DNA of 64,000 nucleotides from Chiridota heheva (taxonomy: Eukaryota > Echinodermata > Holothuroidea > Apodida > Chiridotidae). The notes beneath the pieces were generated by a model. The model did no database searches. It saw only the letters and a program-made list of their open reading frames with translations, and had not been told where the DNA came from. Made by a program: the position numbers and the translations under genes. Shown here one piece after another: positions 59,301 through 64,000 of this stretch (position 1 is its first letter; each line of letters opens with the position of its first letter). The stretch is taken from contig JAIGNY010003061.1 of NCBI GenBank assembly GCA_020152595.1, positions 328,501 to 392,500 on the forward strand, given 5' to 3'.

Positions 59301-60104
59301 ATTAGTAATAAGGGTGTTAATATATGAAAAGTGTTGATCATCATCATTCTCCTAACATACAATAAATGTATTCAAACCACCTATTAGTCAATCAGAAAGC
59401 TAGAAACTTAATTTACTATTTGTGAATAACTATTAAAGAAATATTCTAGTACATTTTCATGTTCACTTATATGATAGAGGACTATTAAAGAACAAATTAT
59501 TCAAAACATCATGTCTGAGTGTTATTCCGTTTAGGAGTTTATTACATTTTCAAGAGAACTAAAAGCCAGAAAGCTGGGATCAAGAGAGGAGGTGTATGGG
59601 TGAAAAAATAATGTAGAGAGAGAGGAGTAATACAATGTCATTGTGAAGAACATCAGCAGCCTTAGAACTTGAGGAATTTATATATCACATAGCCCAATCT
59701 GACTGTTATATAACACAATAAATCAATAGAATAGATGGGCACTAACCTTCTGGGACATTGGCAGCTTTGGCTAAATCCGCTAAAGTCATTATATTATAGA
59801 CCTGTATGGTTTTCTCTCTTCGTTGTTTTGTTTTCTTCTTAAAAAATGGCTTAGTCCCCGATTCTTCTTTTTTCCTTCTAGTATAACTTCTTGAAATATT
59901 ATGTACGGTACCAAAATCAAATCTGAATTTAAAAAAAGTTTTGTTCCTTTCAACGAGCGATTTTGCATGAGAAATGATGTGCTGGTTTTTTCTTGGCACA
60001 CAACACTGAATACTGCGAACAGGTAGCCAGGTGCCCCACATCAAATGTCTTGATAAAGATAGATCCAGTAGTAAAAAGGGGTTGCATTGTTTTCTAAATG
60101 CCAT
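29143..60104 (-). CDS. MTIF2: Mitochondrial translation initiation factor IF-2, 14 coding exons
   Basis: Coding exons are 60104-59747, 54070-54011, 52235-52124, 48300-48140, 46626-46453, 43869-43820, 41716-41627, 40532-40408, 39661-39457, 38173-37933, 36174-36037, 35453-35289, 33350-33210 and 29312-29143. All introns are GT-AG and the phases agree, giving 2190 nt (729 residues plus stop; human is about 727). The product is the GTPase that brings formyl-Met-tRNA to the small mitochondrial ribosomal subunit. Motifs by residue: G1 GHVDHGKT 196-203, G2 region [10 protein letters not shown] 220-229, G3 DTPGH 242-246 with the catalytic-type His246, G4 NKCD 296-299, G5 SAL 332-334. Beta-barrel domain II lies at about 360-445, a charged linker at 446-520, and the C-terminal domains with fMet-tRNA-binding C2 after 525. 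The N-terminus is basic, as expected for mitochondrial import. No bacterial-type N domain is seen. Confidence 0.96.
29985..31575. repeat. 24-bp minisatellite with built-in hairpin, about 60 copies
   Basis: The unit starts CATCCCACCCCATG and continues TCCCACATGG. It contains CCATGT-CCC-ACATGG, a perfect 6-bp stem with a 3-base loop. The core at 30296-31060 is nearly perfect; flanks vary (CATCGTACCC, CCTATGT). Because 24 is a multiple of 3 and the unit has no stop, a frame of 551 codons (29959-31614) and others on both strands stay open. It lies in MTIF2 intron 13, antisense to that gene, so not a gene. Confidence 0.95.
31683..32340. repeat. Related minisatellite block with 18-, 21- and 24-bp units
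   Basis: It begins with CATCCCATGTCCCACATGG-type units, then 21-bp units (CCACCCTGATGACATGGCAT plus T), then 18-bp units (CATCCCACCCTGACATGG). A tail CTCCATAAGAAGTCTCATCC follows both this block (32340-32450) and the previous one (31575-31680), with a decayed third copy near 32570-32660. Confidence 0.92.
32450..33209. other. Rest of MTIF2 intron 13
   Basis: It contains a decayed third copy of the minisatellite tail, loose TCTGAGGAA-type repeats (32770-33030) and a palindromic patch near 33066-33105 (GGTTCGCAT...ATGCGAACC). No coding sequence. Confidence 0.5.
33210..33350 (-). CDS. MTIF2: MTIF2 coding exon 13: domain C2, first part
   Basis: It encodes [20 protein letters not shown], then [10 protein letters not shown] and [18 protein letters not shown]-x-KG is the fMet-tRNA-binding C2 signature. 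The following intron holds the 24-bp hairpin minisatellite. Confidence 0.94.
33351..35288. other. MTIF2 intron 12
   Basis: Includes a right-half copy (about 34440-34643) of the TTAAAGGAAT-ended MITE seen at 16374. Otherwise AT-rich with no recognised gene or RNA. Confidence 0.5.
35289..35453 (-). CDS. MTIF2: MTIF2 coding exon 12: end of C1
   Basis: It encodes [20 protein letters not shown] and [18 protein letters not shown], matching human VIYGFNVNA and IKLHKIIYRLVEDLQEEL. Phase 1 both ends. Confidence 0.94.
35454..36036. other. MTIF2 intron 11
   Basis: About 580 bases with a minus-strand open frame (36007-35567) that has no recognised similarity. Nothing else seen. Confidence 0.45.
36037..36174 (-). 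CDS. MTIF2: MTIF2 coding exon 11: domain C1
   Basis: It encodes [20 protein letters not shown] and [20 protein letters not shown], the start of the C1 domain conserved from bacteria (G-D-x-x-GS-x-EA). Confidence 0.94.
36320..36840. repeat. 27-bp minisatellite, about 18 copies
   Basis: Unit of the form TTTGTTTATGCTTCAGGCAG followed by CTTTACC, with GCATC replacing GCAGC in alternate copies and progressive decay after 36700. It lies in MTIF2 intron 10. The open frames ([13 protein letters not shown]) are stop-free repeat artefacts. Confidence 0.93.
37235..37925. repeat. 20-bp minisatellite, about 34 copies, abutting a splice donor
   Basis: Unit GAGATCATGGAGAAAACTTG with scattered substitutions, strongly purine-rich on the plus strand. 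It ends about 6 bases from the donor of MTIF2 exon 10 (37931-37932). Three stop-free frames give [24 protein letters not shown] artefacts. Confidence 0.95.
37933..38173 (-). CDS. MTIF2: MTIF2 coding exon 10: charged linker
   Basis: It encodes [20 protein letters not shown] followed by a Lys/Glu-rich helix and LCIVIKG. In mammalian mtIF2 an insertion in this region is reported to stand in for the missing initiation factor IF1; that role is inferred here by position. Its splice donor (37931-37932) lies a few bases from a 20-bp minisatellite. Confidence 0.92.
38174..39456. other. MTIF2 intron 9
   Basis: It contains a short TG run (38660-38676), a 24-bp direct duplication at 38925-38970 (TATAGACCCTAACTGTGCACAT) split by nothing, and about four ATGATTAGCAT units at 39240-39285. 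No gene. Confidence 0.55.
39457..39661 (-). CDS. MTIF2: MTIF2 coding exon 9: beta-barrel domain II
   Basis: It encodes [20 protein letters not shown] and on to [19 protein letters not shown], a complete IF2 domain II ending LEVENE. Phase 0 end before the donor GTAAGA. Confidence 0.94.
39662..40407. other. MTIF2 intron 8
   Basis: AT-rich intron. Open frames of about 100 codons on the plus strand have no recognisable similarity. Nothing supportable. Confidence 0.45.
40408..40532 (-). CDS. MTIF2: MTIF2 coding exon 8: end of G domain, start of domain II
   Basis: It encodes [20 protein letters not shown], then [20 protein letters not shown], the entry strand of the beta-barrel. The exon ends in phase 2. 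Confidence 0.93.
40533..41626. other. MTIF2 intron 7
   Basis: AT-rich intron with a small TTTAATTTAA repeat at about 40830-40850. Nothing else seen. Confidence 0.45.
41627..41716 (-). CDS. MTIF2: MTIF2 coding exon 7: G5
   Basis: Thirty codons (phase 0 both ends) encode [19 protein letters not shown] and [13 protein letters not shown] is the G5 motif. The next residue is Lys where human has Thr (SALTG). Confidence 0.93.
42544..42873 (+). pseudogene. CR1-like LINE 3' end with (GTTAT)n tail
   Basis: The frame encodes [16 protein letters not shown], then [17 protein letters not shown] and [15 protein letters not shown]-x-S-x-KL...R-x-VN-x-WN-x-LP-x-VV is the C-terminal signature of CR1/Jockey-group reverse transcriptases. 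It stops at 42831 and is followed by about seven GTTAT units (42835-42873), like the short-repeat 3' tails of these elements. It sits in MTIF2 intron 6. Confidence 0.78.
43318..43600 (+). pseudogene. Second CR1-like LINE reverse transcriptase fragment
   Basis: It reads [27 protein letters not shown] and [12 protein letters not shown], then a stop codon inside the signature and [18 protein letters not shown]. Same family signature as the fragment at 42544 but more upstream sequence and an internal stop. It may be a separate, older insertion. Confidence 0.75.
43820..43869 (-). CDS. MTIF2: MTIF2 coding exon 6: G4 NKCD
   Basis: A 50-nt exon encoding [21 protein letters not shown] is the guanine-specificity motif. 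The acceptor is CTCCTTCAG and the donor GTAAGT. A small exon like this is easily missed by gene finders. Confidence 0.93.
43967..44517. mobile_element. MITE-like element, copy 2
   Basis: Same ends and interior as the element at 1717: AAAGGATTAGTTCAGGGGTA at the left and CTTGACCACTGAAATAATCC at the right. It lies in MTIF2 intron 5. Confidence 0.7.
45344..45570. mobile_element. Foldback (imperfect palindrome) MITE-like element, 227 bp
   Basis: TTCACTTGGTTGG at 45344 is matched by CCAACCAAGTGAA ending at 45570. Inner arms also pair (GGAGTGAAAACAAA against TTTGTTTTCACTCC). The region is locally GC-richer than the intron around it. Confidence 0.7.
45874..46213. repeat. Two-copy tandem duplication of about 180 bp
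   Basis: The segment from AAGAACAAATAAATCCTCTG to TTTTGATAGAGGGTA occurs twice in direct order (45874-46053 and 46054-46213). The second copy lacks about 25 bases. It lies in MTIF2 intron 5. Confidence 0.9.
46453..46626 (-). CDS. MTIF2: MTIF2 coding exon 5: G3 and switch II
   Basis: It encodes [20 protein letters not shown] and [24 protein letters not shown] carries the histidine used in GTP hydrolysis in this family. The acceptor is TTTTACAG and the donor GTACTT. Confidence 0.95.
47185..47790 (-). pseudogene. RTE-like LINE reverse transcriptase C-terminal fragment
   Basis: Minus-strand frames read [60 protein letters not shown] and [20 protein letters not shown]-x-RLVNA-x-VFPV...Y-x-HVMR...RRKGRQR...W is characteristic of RTE/BovB-type LINE C-termini. 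It is interrupted by frameshifts. It lies in MTIF2 intron 4. Confidence 0.82.
48140..48300 (-). CDS. MTIF2: MTIF2 coding exon 4: G1 and switch I
   Basis: It encodes [20 protein letters not shown] (P-loop) and [11 protein letters not shown] (switch I region), the hallmark of IF2-type GTPases. It enters in phase 2 and leaves in phase 1. Confidence 0.95.
48678..49062. mobile_element. MITE-like element with 14-bp inverted ends
   Basis: GCAATAGACCTTTT at the left and AAAAGGTCTATTGC at the right are perfect inverted repeats. The 385-bp body has ATTGGTT/AACCAAT boxes in both orientations. No obvious target duplication. In MTIF2 intron 3. Confidence 0.72.
49303..49873. mobile_element. MITE-like element, copy 3
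   Basis: Ends GGGATTAGTTCAGGGTTTAA and CTTGACCACTGAACTAATCC; interior matches copies 1 and 2. In MTIF2 intron 3. Confidence 0.7.
50600..51000. repeat. Degenerate T-rich repeat (TTTTCTTCAATTTGGGGCAA type)
   Basis: Loose repeats of TTTTCTTCAATTTGGGGC and TTCAGGAAA, like 14690-15070. In MTIF2 intron 3. Confidence 0.6.
51150..51660 (-). pseudogene. 3' end of an RNase H-type LINE (minus strand), decayed
   Basis: The plus strand begins TGTTTGTTTGTTTGTTTAAT then GGGTCAAATTGTGCCTGAGA, the complement of the 3' end seen at 17820-17900. The upstream part differs from the other copies, so it may be a sister family or a decayed copy. No usable frame. Confidence 0.6.
52124..52235 (-). CDS. MTIF2: MTIF2 coding exon 3
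   Basis: It encodes about residues 140-177, from [19 protein letters not shown] to a lysine-rich stretch ([14 protein letters not shown]) just before the G domain. The borders are TTTTTGCAG and GTAATC. Confidence 0.9.
52330..52595 (-). mobile_element. Possible tRNA-derived SINE
   Basis: On the minus strand it begins GAGAGGTGCAGTGGCTCAGT and AGTTAAGA, which resembles a tRNA A box (TGGCTCAGTGGTTAGAG). The body includes CCAGCACTGCTGGGTTAACC and TGCGATGGACTGGCATGC. A clear B box was not identified, so this is tentative. In MTIF2 intron 2. Confidence 0.4.
52600..54010. other. Rest of MTIF2 intron 2
   Basis: A poly-G patch (52598-52612), then ordinary AT-rich sequence. No gene recognised. Confidence 0.45.
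54011..54070 (-). CDS. MTIF2: MTIF2 coding exon 2
   Basis: Twenty codons (phase 1 to phase 1) encode [20 protein letters not shown], the helical segment that matches human DYVYEALLNTDIDID. It joins cleanly in frame to exons 1 and 3. Confidence 0.9.
54380..55100. repeat. Dispersed repeat present in two to three diverged copies
   Basis: Phrases such as CATGCATATTAATGA, CTGTGTACCACATAT and GTGTTTACAAGCT recur at spacings of about 250-300 bases. It ends with ACATACATACATACACA microsatellite and GGTTCCTGATGCTATCACAT-CGGAACCAAAAA; a similar ending lies at 51655-51685. Family unknown. In MTIF2 intron 1. Confidence 0.5.
55345..55545. repeat. 21-bp minisatellite, about 9 copies
   Basis: Unit ATGATATGCAAAAATACC plus AGA, with small variants. 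Stop-free in some frames (MICKNTR repeats). In MTIF2 intron 1. Confidence 0.93.
55882..55939 (+). repeat. Left arm of a 58-bp inverted repeat
   Basis: AATGTAGTAAATACATCTTT through CTCTTTCG pairs with 59246-59303 in inverse orientation with only a few mismatches. The arms bracket 3.3 kb that includes the LINE copy at 56850-58225. Confidence 0.85.
56850..58225 (-). pseudogene. Non-LTR retrotransposon 3' fragment with RNase H, minus-strand copy
   Basis: Begins on the plus strand with (GTTT)n, the complement of the (CAAA)n tail. Reverse frames give the end of a reverse transcriptase ([19 protein letters not shown]), then [15 protein letters not shown] and [17 protein letters not shown] of RNase H. 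It is closely related to 16741-17901 but extends further 5'. Frameshifts and stops make it dead. In MTIF2 intron 1, sense with the gene. Confidence 0.85.
58851..59012. mobile_element. Foldback MITE with nested hairpins, 162 bp
   Basis: GGGATAAAAGCAAGGGTGGC at the left pairs with GGCCACCTTCGCATTTATCC at the right, and GATGACATCATTG with CAATGATGTCATTC inside. The left arm also holds GGTCTCAAATG-GCATTTGAGACC, its own palindrome. In MTIF2 intron 1. Confidence 0.8.
59246..59303 (-). repeat. Right arm of the 58-bp inverted repeat
   Basis: Inverse of 55882-55939 (AGTGTGAGCATATAAAGATG core). See the left arm. Confidence 0.85.
59555..59640 (-). pseudogene. Small fragment of the RNase H-type LINE 3'UTR
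   Basis: GAACTAAAAGCCAGAAAGCT-GGGATCAAGAGAGGAGGTG matches the 51270-51330 region of the minus-strand LINE end. No tail. In MTIF2 intron 1. Confidence 0.55.
59747..60104 (-). CDS. MTIF2: MTIF2 coding exon 1: start, targeting sequence, N-terminal region
   Basis: Residues 1-119. The first 50 residues are rich in Arg/Lys/Ser and hydrophobic residues with few acids, as in mitochondrial presequences. A lysine/arginine cluster (about 75-97) precedes [15 protein letters not shown], the conserved start of the linker seen in human as MTIEELARAM. The donor is GTTAGT. The ATG at 60104-60102 is the first in frame; an upstream untranslated exon cannot be excluded. Confidence 0.9.
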
Positions 60105-60249
60105 ACTTGTTCTTTATGTTTACAATCGTCTTCTGCATTTAAACAGCAAAATCTGTGATCTGCATAGTTGAAAAAAGAATGCCATTTTATCTATCTTGAT
60201 GTTTTTCATCTATCCAAGGCATCTATTTTTACAATGATAAAGTACATTA

Positions 60250-60325
60250 ATTAATGATAAATTTGAACTCTTCTCTGAGATTCCATATTAATGATAAATT
60301 TGAACTCTTCTCTGAGATTCCATAG
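60250..60325. repeat. Tandem duplication of about 40 bp upstream of MTIF2
   Basis: AATGATAAATTTGAACTCTT and the following TCTCTGAGATTCCAT occur twice in direct order, 150-220 bases upstream of the MTIF2 ATG, thus possibly in its promoter or 5'UTR. Confidence 0.85.
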
Positions 60326-60539
60326 AAACAAGCGAAGAGAAATATGCCAGCTGTCATTCAATATTGTAAAAAAATGTGTAGGATTTAAAGCATAATGTAT
60401 TTTAATTTTAAACAGTATTTCAAGGAAAATGTTGTTTGATAAATGATACTTGATTATTATAATTCATTTCTTTTCCCATATATCTAATTGTGTCTTATCC
60501 ATGAAATCTCAGAAAAATACAATGAAAGGTGTAACTACA

Positions 60540-60732
60540 CGCTATTGAGGAGTGTGAGGATATGATGTCACAACTAGTCTGATTTCAGTCGTTTCTACAC
60601 AAATGAGACAAGATTGTTAATTTGAAAACCTCCATAACTAAATAAACTTATTAAAGTTATTTCTTCACCGTTTTGTTTCTTTTAAAGTCCTCTTATATAA
60701 GAGACGAACTTGCTTGAACACTGAACTAATCA
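60540..60732. mobile_element. MITE-like element, partial copy 4, upstream of MTIF2
   Basis: Matches the right third of the element at 1717 (GAGTGTGAGGATATGATG, GAACTTGCTTGAACACTGAA). It lies about 440 bases upstream of the MTIF2 ATG. Confidence 0.6.
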
Positions 60733-61229
60733 TTAAAATGTGAAAAAGTGTGAACCTTTCAATCTATGAAAATTTGACCCCACACCCTGCTTCCGGATCC
60801 TACGTAAACAACATTGGCTACACAGTACACAGTGATGTCTTACCATATGTACATATACTGTGGCTCACAGGATCAGATGTTATCTGACAAATAACACTAA
60901 CAGTAAGACTAAAGTAGGCTTACAGTAGTAGCATGGTAGGTTTAAATTTGTTTCACTTAATTTCAATTATTTTCATGAAGATTGAAAAAATTATTGTTTC
61001 ATGGATAAGATTACTAGAAATTCCCTTTTTTACAGTGGTTAATTCATTGAAATTCAATGTTTCCAGCTCCGCTGGAATTGGAAGTTAACTCTGCCACTGG
61101 CTCTTAATTTGATCTACTGTGTAATCAATATGTATAATTACCCAGCAAATGTACCAGTAAAAGGTACAGTGGGCAGTTCCAAAAAGTATTCACCCCCCCA
61201 CTTCTCCTCCCTGTTAAAAAACTGGGTGA
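60733..61229. other. Upstream of MTIF2, no feature recognised
   Basis: AT-rich sequence with no gene or repeat recognised. It may include MTIF2 promoter elements, but none could be identified by eye. Confidence 0.4.
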
Positions 61230-61790
61230 TAATCCAAGGGGGTGGATTTGGGATATCCAGGGGTTTCTGGAGGCGGGGAACCCAGGGATAGAATTTTGAA
61301 GGTAGGAAATCCAGGGCGTCTAGAAAAGCAGCTCCTCAACATGGAATTCCAGTTGTTATGGATTTGGTAAATTGTGGACTAAGGAATTCCAGGGGGCTGC
61401 CAATTTGGAAAATTTAGGGGGTTTTGAATTTAGGTAATCCAGGGGATTTTGGATTTGGGAAATCCAGGGGGTTGTAGATTAGGGGAATCCAAAAATTCCA
61501 AAAGCAGGAAATCCAGGGATGGGGTTTTGAATGTGGAAAATCCAGAAGGGCTATGGATTTGGTAAATCCCCGGGAGTATTGGACTTAGGAATTCCAGAGG
61601 GGTTGCGGATTTGGGAAAACCAGGGGGTTTTGGATTTGGGAATTTGGGGACTCCAAGAGTTCTGAAGGCAGGAAATCCATGGATGGGGTTCTGAACGTAA
61701 AGAACCCAGGAGGGTTATGGATATGGTAAATCCAGGGGGTTGTGGATTTGGGAAATTCAGGAAGGGGATGTCTAGAAAAATCAGTTCCTT
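61230..61790. repeat. Degenerate G-rich minisatellite, GGATTTGGGAAATCCAGGGG type
   Basis: About 16-18 loose repeats of GGATTTGGGAAATCCAGGGG separated by variable bases. The unit carries a short palindrome (GGATTTGGGAAATCC). Frames across it are artefacts. Confidence 0.85.
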
Positions 61791-63219
61791 AATGGGGGAG
61801 GAGGGTATCAATATTAATATTTTCTGGAATTGTCTAATTATTCAGGATTCAGGTTATTGCCAATATTTAGGTATTCAAAATGACATCATAATACCATGCG
61901 TAATTCTTAACAACCAGTTTGTCTATGAAAACAAAGCAGTTTACCAATACAGTCAGTGTAAAATCGGTCATGTTAAAGGCCTAAATCTCTACGTTCGCTT
62001 GGGGTTTTTTTCAGGAAAAAAAATATTTTTGAACTTTGAAGCATGTGTATATACTAAGGCTAAAGTGTAGTGCTCACTGGTGCACAAATCGTCGCATATT
62101 TTCACCAACAAAGTGTCCCGAATGATCAAAATGCACAGATGACCAAATACTCAAATTAAATTATGAAACATCTAATTAGTTAAAATTGAGTTTAACTTTC
62201 AATCGGTAATCGTAACAATTTTGTCCAACTTTTCTGAAGTGGGTCAAATCGCATGTAGTGGACAAAATTTTGTGGGTTGTTGAAATTCGGGTCATCCTAC
62301 CCACAGGCGTTCCTAGCGTTATGGCAACCTATATACTATAACAAGGTGGGTCACCCTCCTATCCCAACTTTCGAACAGCATATGAAAATTCCTCTTTTCG
62401 CGAATCTTAATTACATTTTTTTACCCAAGTCACATTTGCTGGAGACTCCCTTCTTCGTTTATAAGCCACAGTATTTGTTAATTTTTTCCCATGAGATTTA
62501 CAAACGATTAATTTTTTACCCAATTAAACGTCAAATGCCTGACAATTTGCAACAAACCAAAGAAATGTCCACAATGATGTCATGAAGAAGCACCTCAGTA
62601 TTATTTTGACAAGAACGTACCAGGTGAAAATGAAATTCAATCCGATTGGTTGAAAGTTGAAATGACTCACTATCAATATTAACTTTGAAATGTATATATG
62701 AACTCAGGAGAGCAATATATTCTTCTGAAGCAATTGTCACCTGGTAAATGTTTCTGTTGTTTACTATTAGTTAGTATACATGAACTTTAAGATGTATTTG
62801 TCTAAAATAAAGTGTAATACTTGACTTTCTTGTTAGCTAAATGGGTAGTAGATACATCCTACAATTATTGGTTTCACTTACTGCACACACCAATCCAAAT
62901 GATTTTTTGGATATGATAGACTCATATAAGTTACCCACATGCTTAGAGGCTTGTTGGGAGAAAAATCAAAAACTAGAAAAATATATTTGGTTAATAATTA
63001 CAAAATTCTTGTAAAATGAGCCTTCTGCAAGAGGCTGAGGTATGGCTTCGTCTAATAGGCCTATATAGAAAACAATCATAGGTCCCAGAGTCTTTTTGTC
63101 CAAATTCATAAATGTAAAATCTGTCTGCATTTTTAACTTTGATTTGTAATATTTTCATTGTCCTTATTCAATGAAAGAGTAGAACAAGTGCAAAGAGTTT
63201 CAGAAACATTATAAGATGA
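61791..63219. other. Intergenic sequence, no gene recognised
   Basis: Open frames of 70-117 codons (for example 61717-62070 and 62277-62585) show no recognised domain and have skewed composition. Nothing supportable. Confidence 0.4.
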
Positions 63220-63229
63220 CTGTACTACC

Positions 63230-64000
63230 AGTGTACATTTGGGAATTACAAAGAAGAAGAGTTACTAAAGGAAAATTGTATTTCTTTATGTTTTTAACAT
63301 AATACTTAAACTGTGGATAATATTACTATACGCATGAGATATATAGTAACCATAATAACATGGGCATTCATGTATCAAATTTTAATTTTAAATGATGATT
63401 ATCTCCATGTCAACTGCCACAGTGTAAAGTGAATTACAAAGAAGAGTTACTTAAAGAAATGTTTATTTCTTTAGATTTCAAGAGCCTATTTTAACTTGAT
63501 GACATAACTATTGAAATTACACAGAAGAGTAACTTAAAGGATATATTTCTTTATATTTTGAAGAGACTATTTTAAGTGGATGGTATTGTCTTGAGAAGTA
63601 GTAACATGATACATGCTATTTAAAAGTTTACTACAAAGTGTAGTTTAAGATATTGATTACCTGTCAACAGCCACAGTATACAGTGGCCTAGAGAGAAGAG
63701 TTACTTAATGATATATTCATTTCTTTATATTTTGAAGAGACTATTTTAACTGGATGATACTGGCATGAGATGTAGTAACATGGGTATCTTATTTAAAAGT
63801 TTACAATACAAAATGTATAGTTTAGGATGTTGAAAATTAATGTCAACTGCCACAGTGTAAAGTGAATTACATAGAAGTTCTACTAAAGGAAATATTTTTT
63901 CTTTATTCCTTGAACATACTATATTTTACTGTGAATAAATACACGTACGATGTTGTAAAATGGGTATTTTCAAATTTCAATGGTTTACATGAGATGGTAT
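63230..64000. repeat. Degenerate tandem repeat of about 180-250 bp, running off the window end
   Basis: Copies start near 63230, 63419, 63671 and 63849 at CCACAGTGTAAAGTGAATTA-like sequence, followed by AGAAGAGTTACTTAAAG and TTTCTTTATATTTTGAAGAG. The array continues beyond the window. Confidence 0.8.

Overview
This window is nuclear DNA of an animal. It holds two intron-rich housekeeping genes in AT-rich sequence full of transposon remnants and tandem repeats. GT-AG introns, a 5'TOP-type start, LINE and hAT fragments and several kilobases of satellite exclude a prokaryote. The protein sequences and repeats fit a marine invertebrate, possibly a deuterostome, but the species cannot be fixed from sequence alone.

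Gene 1, plus strand, about 3.08-20.87 kb: RPS27A, the ubiquitin-eS31 ribosomal fusion. It has a short untranslated first exon and four coding exons (3231-3278, 16259-16313, 18065-18282, 20718-20866). As written, the last exon lacks one A in an A-run at 20732-20735, which breaks the frame; this is most likely a consensus error. Intron 2 (13 kb) is a transposon graveyard. It contains three hAT-like insertions with intact 8-bp target duplications and a probable piggyBac-like element bounded by TTAA.

Gene 2, minus strand, 60104-29143: MTIF2, mitochondrial translation initiation factor 2. Fourteen coding exons join without a frame break into 729 codons plus stop. All GTPase motifs are present ([20 protein letters not shown]).

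The two genes face each other tail to tail across 8.3 kb (20867-29142). From general knowledge, human RPS27A and MTIF2 have the same convergent order on chromosome 2, so this looks like ancient microsynteny. One gene makes a cytosolic ribosome component and the other starts mitochondrial translation. No shared regulation is visible.

Repeat layout. A GAT tract of about 1.1 kb lies at 347-1440. The nested hAT composite is at 4218-7857. Between the genes, a spacer plus a 16-bp minisatellite is repeated four times (24959-28400). MTIF2 introns carry at least five unrelated minisatellites: a 24/21/18-bp family at 29985-32340 whose 24-bp unit contains a perfect hairpin, a 27-bp array at 36320-36840, a 20-bp array at 37235-37925 that runs to within a few bases of a splice donor, a 21-bp array at 55345-55545 and a degenerate array upstream at 61230-61790. 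LINE fragments of three kinds (RNase H-bearing, CR1-like, RTE-like), several inverted-repeat MITEs and a possible tRNA-derived SINE fill the rest. The long open frames in the repeat arrays are artefacts of stop-free repeat units, not genes.
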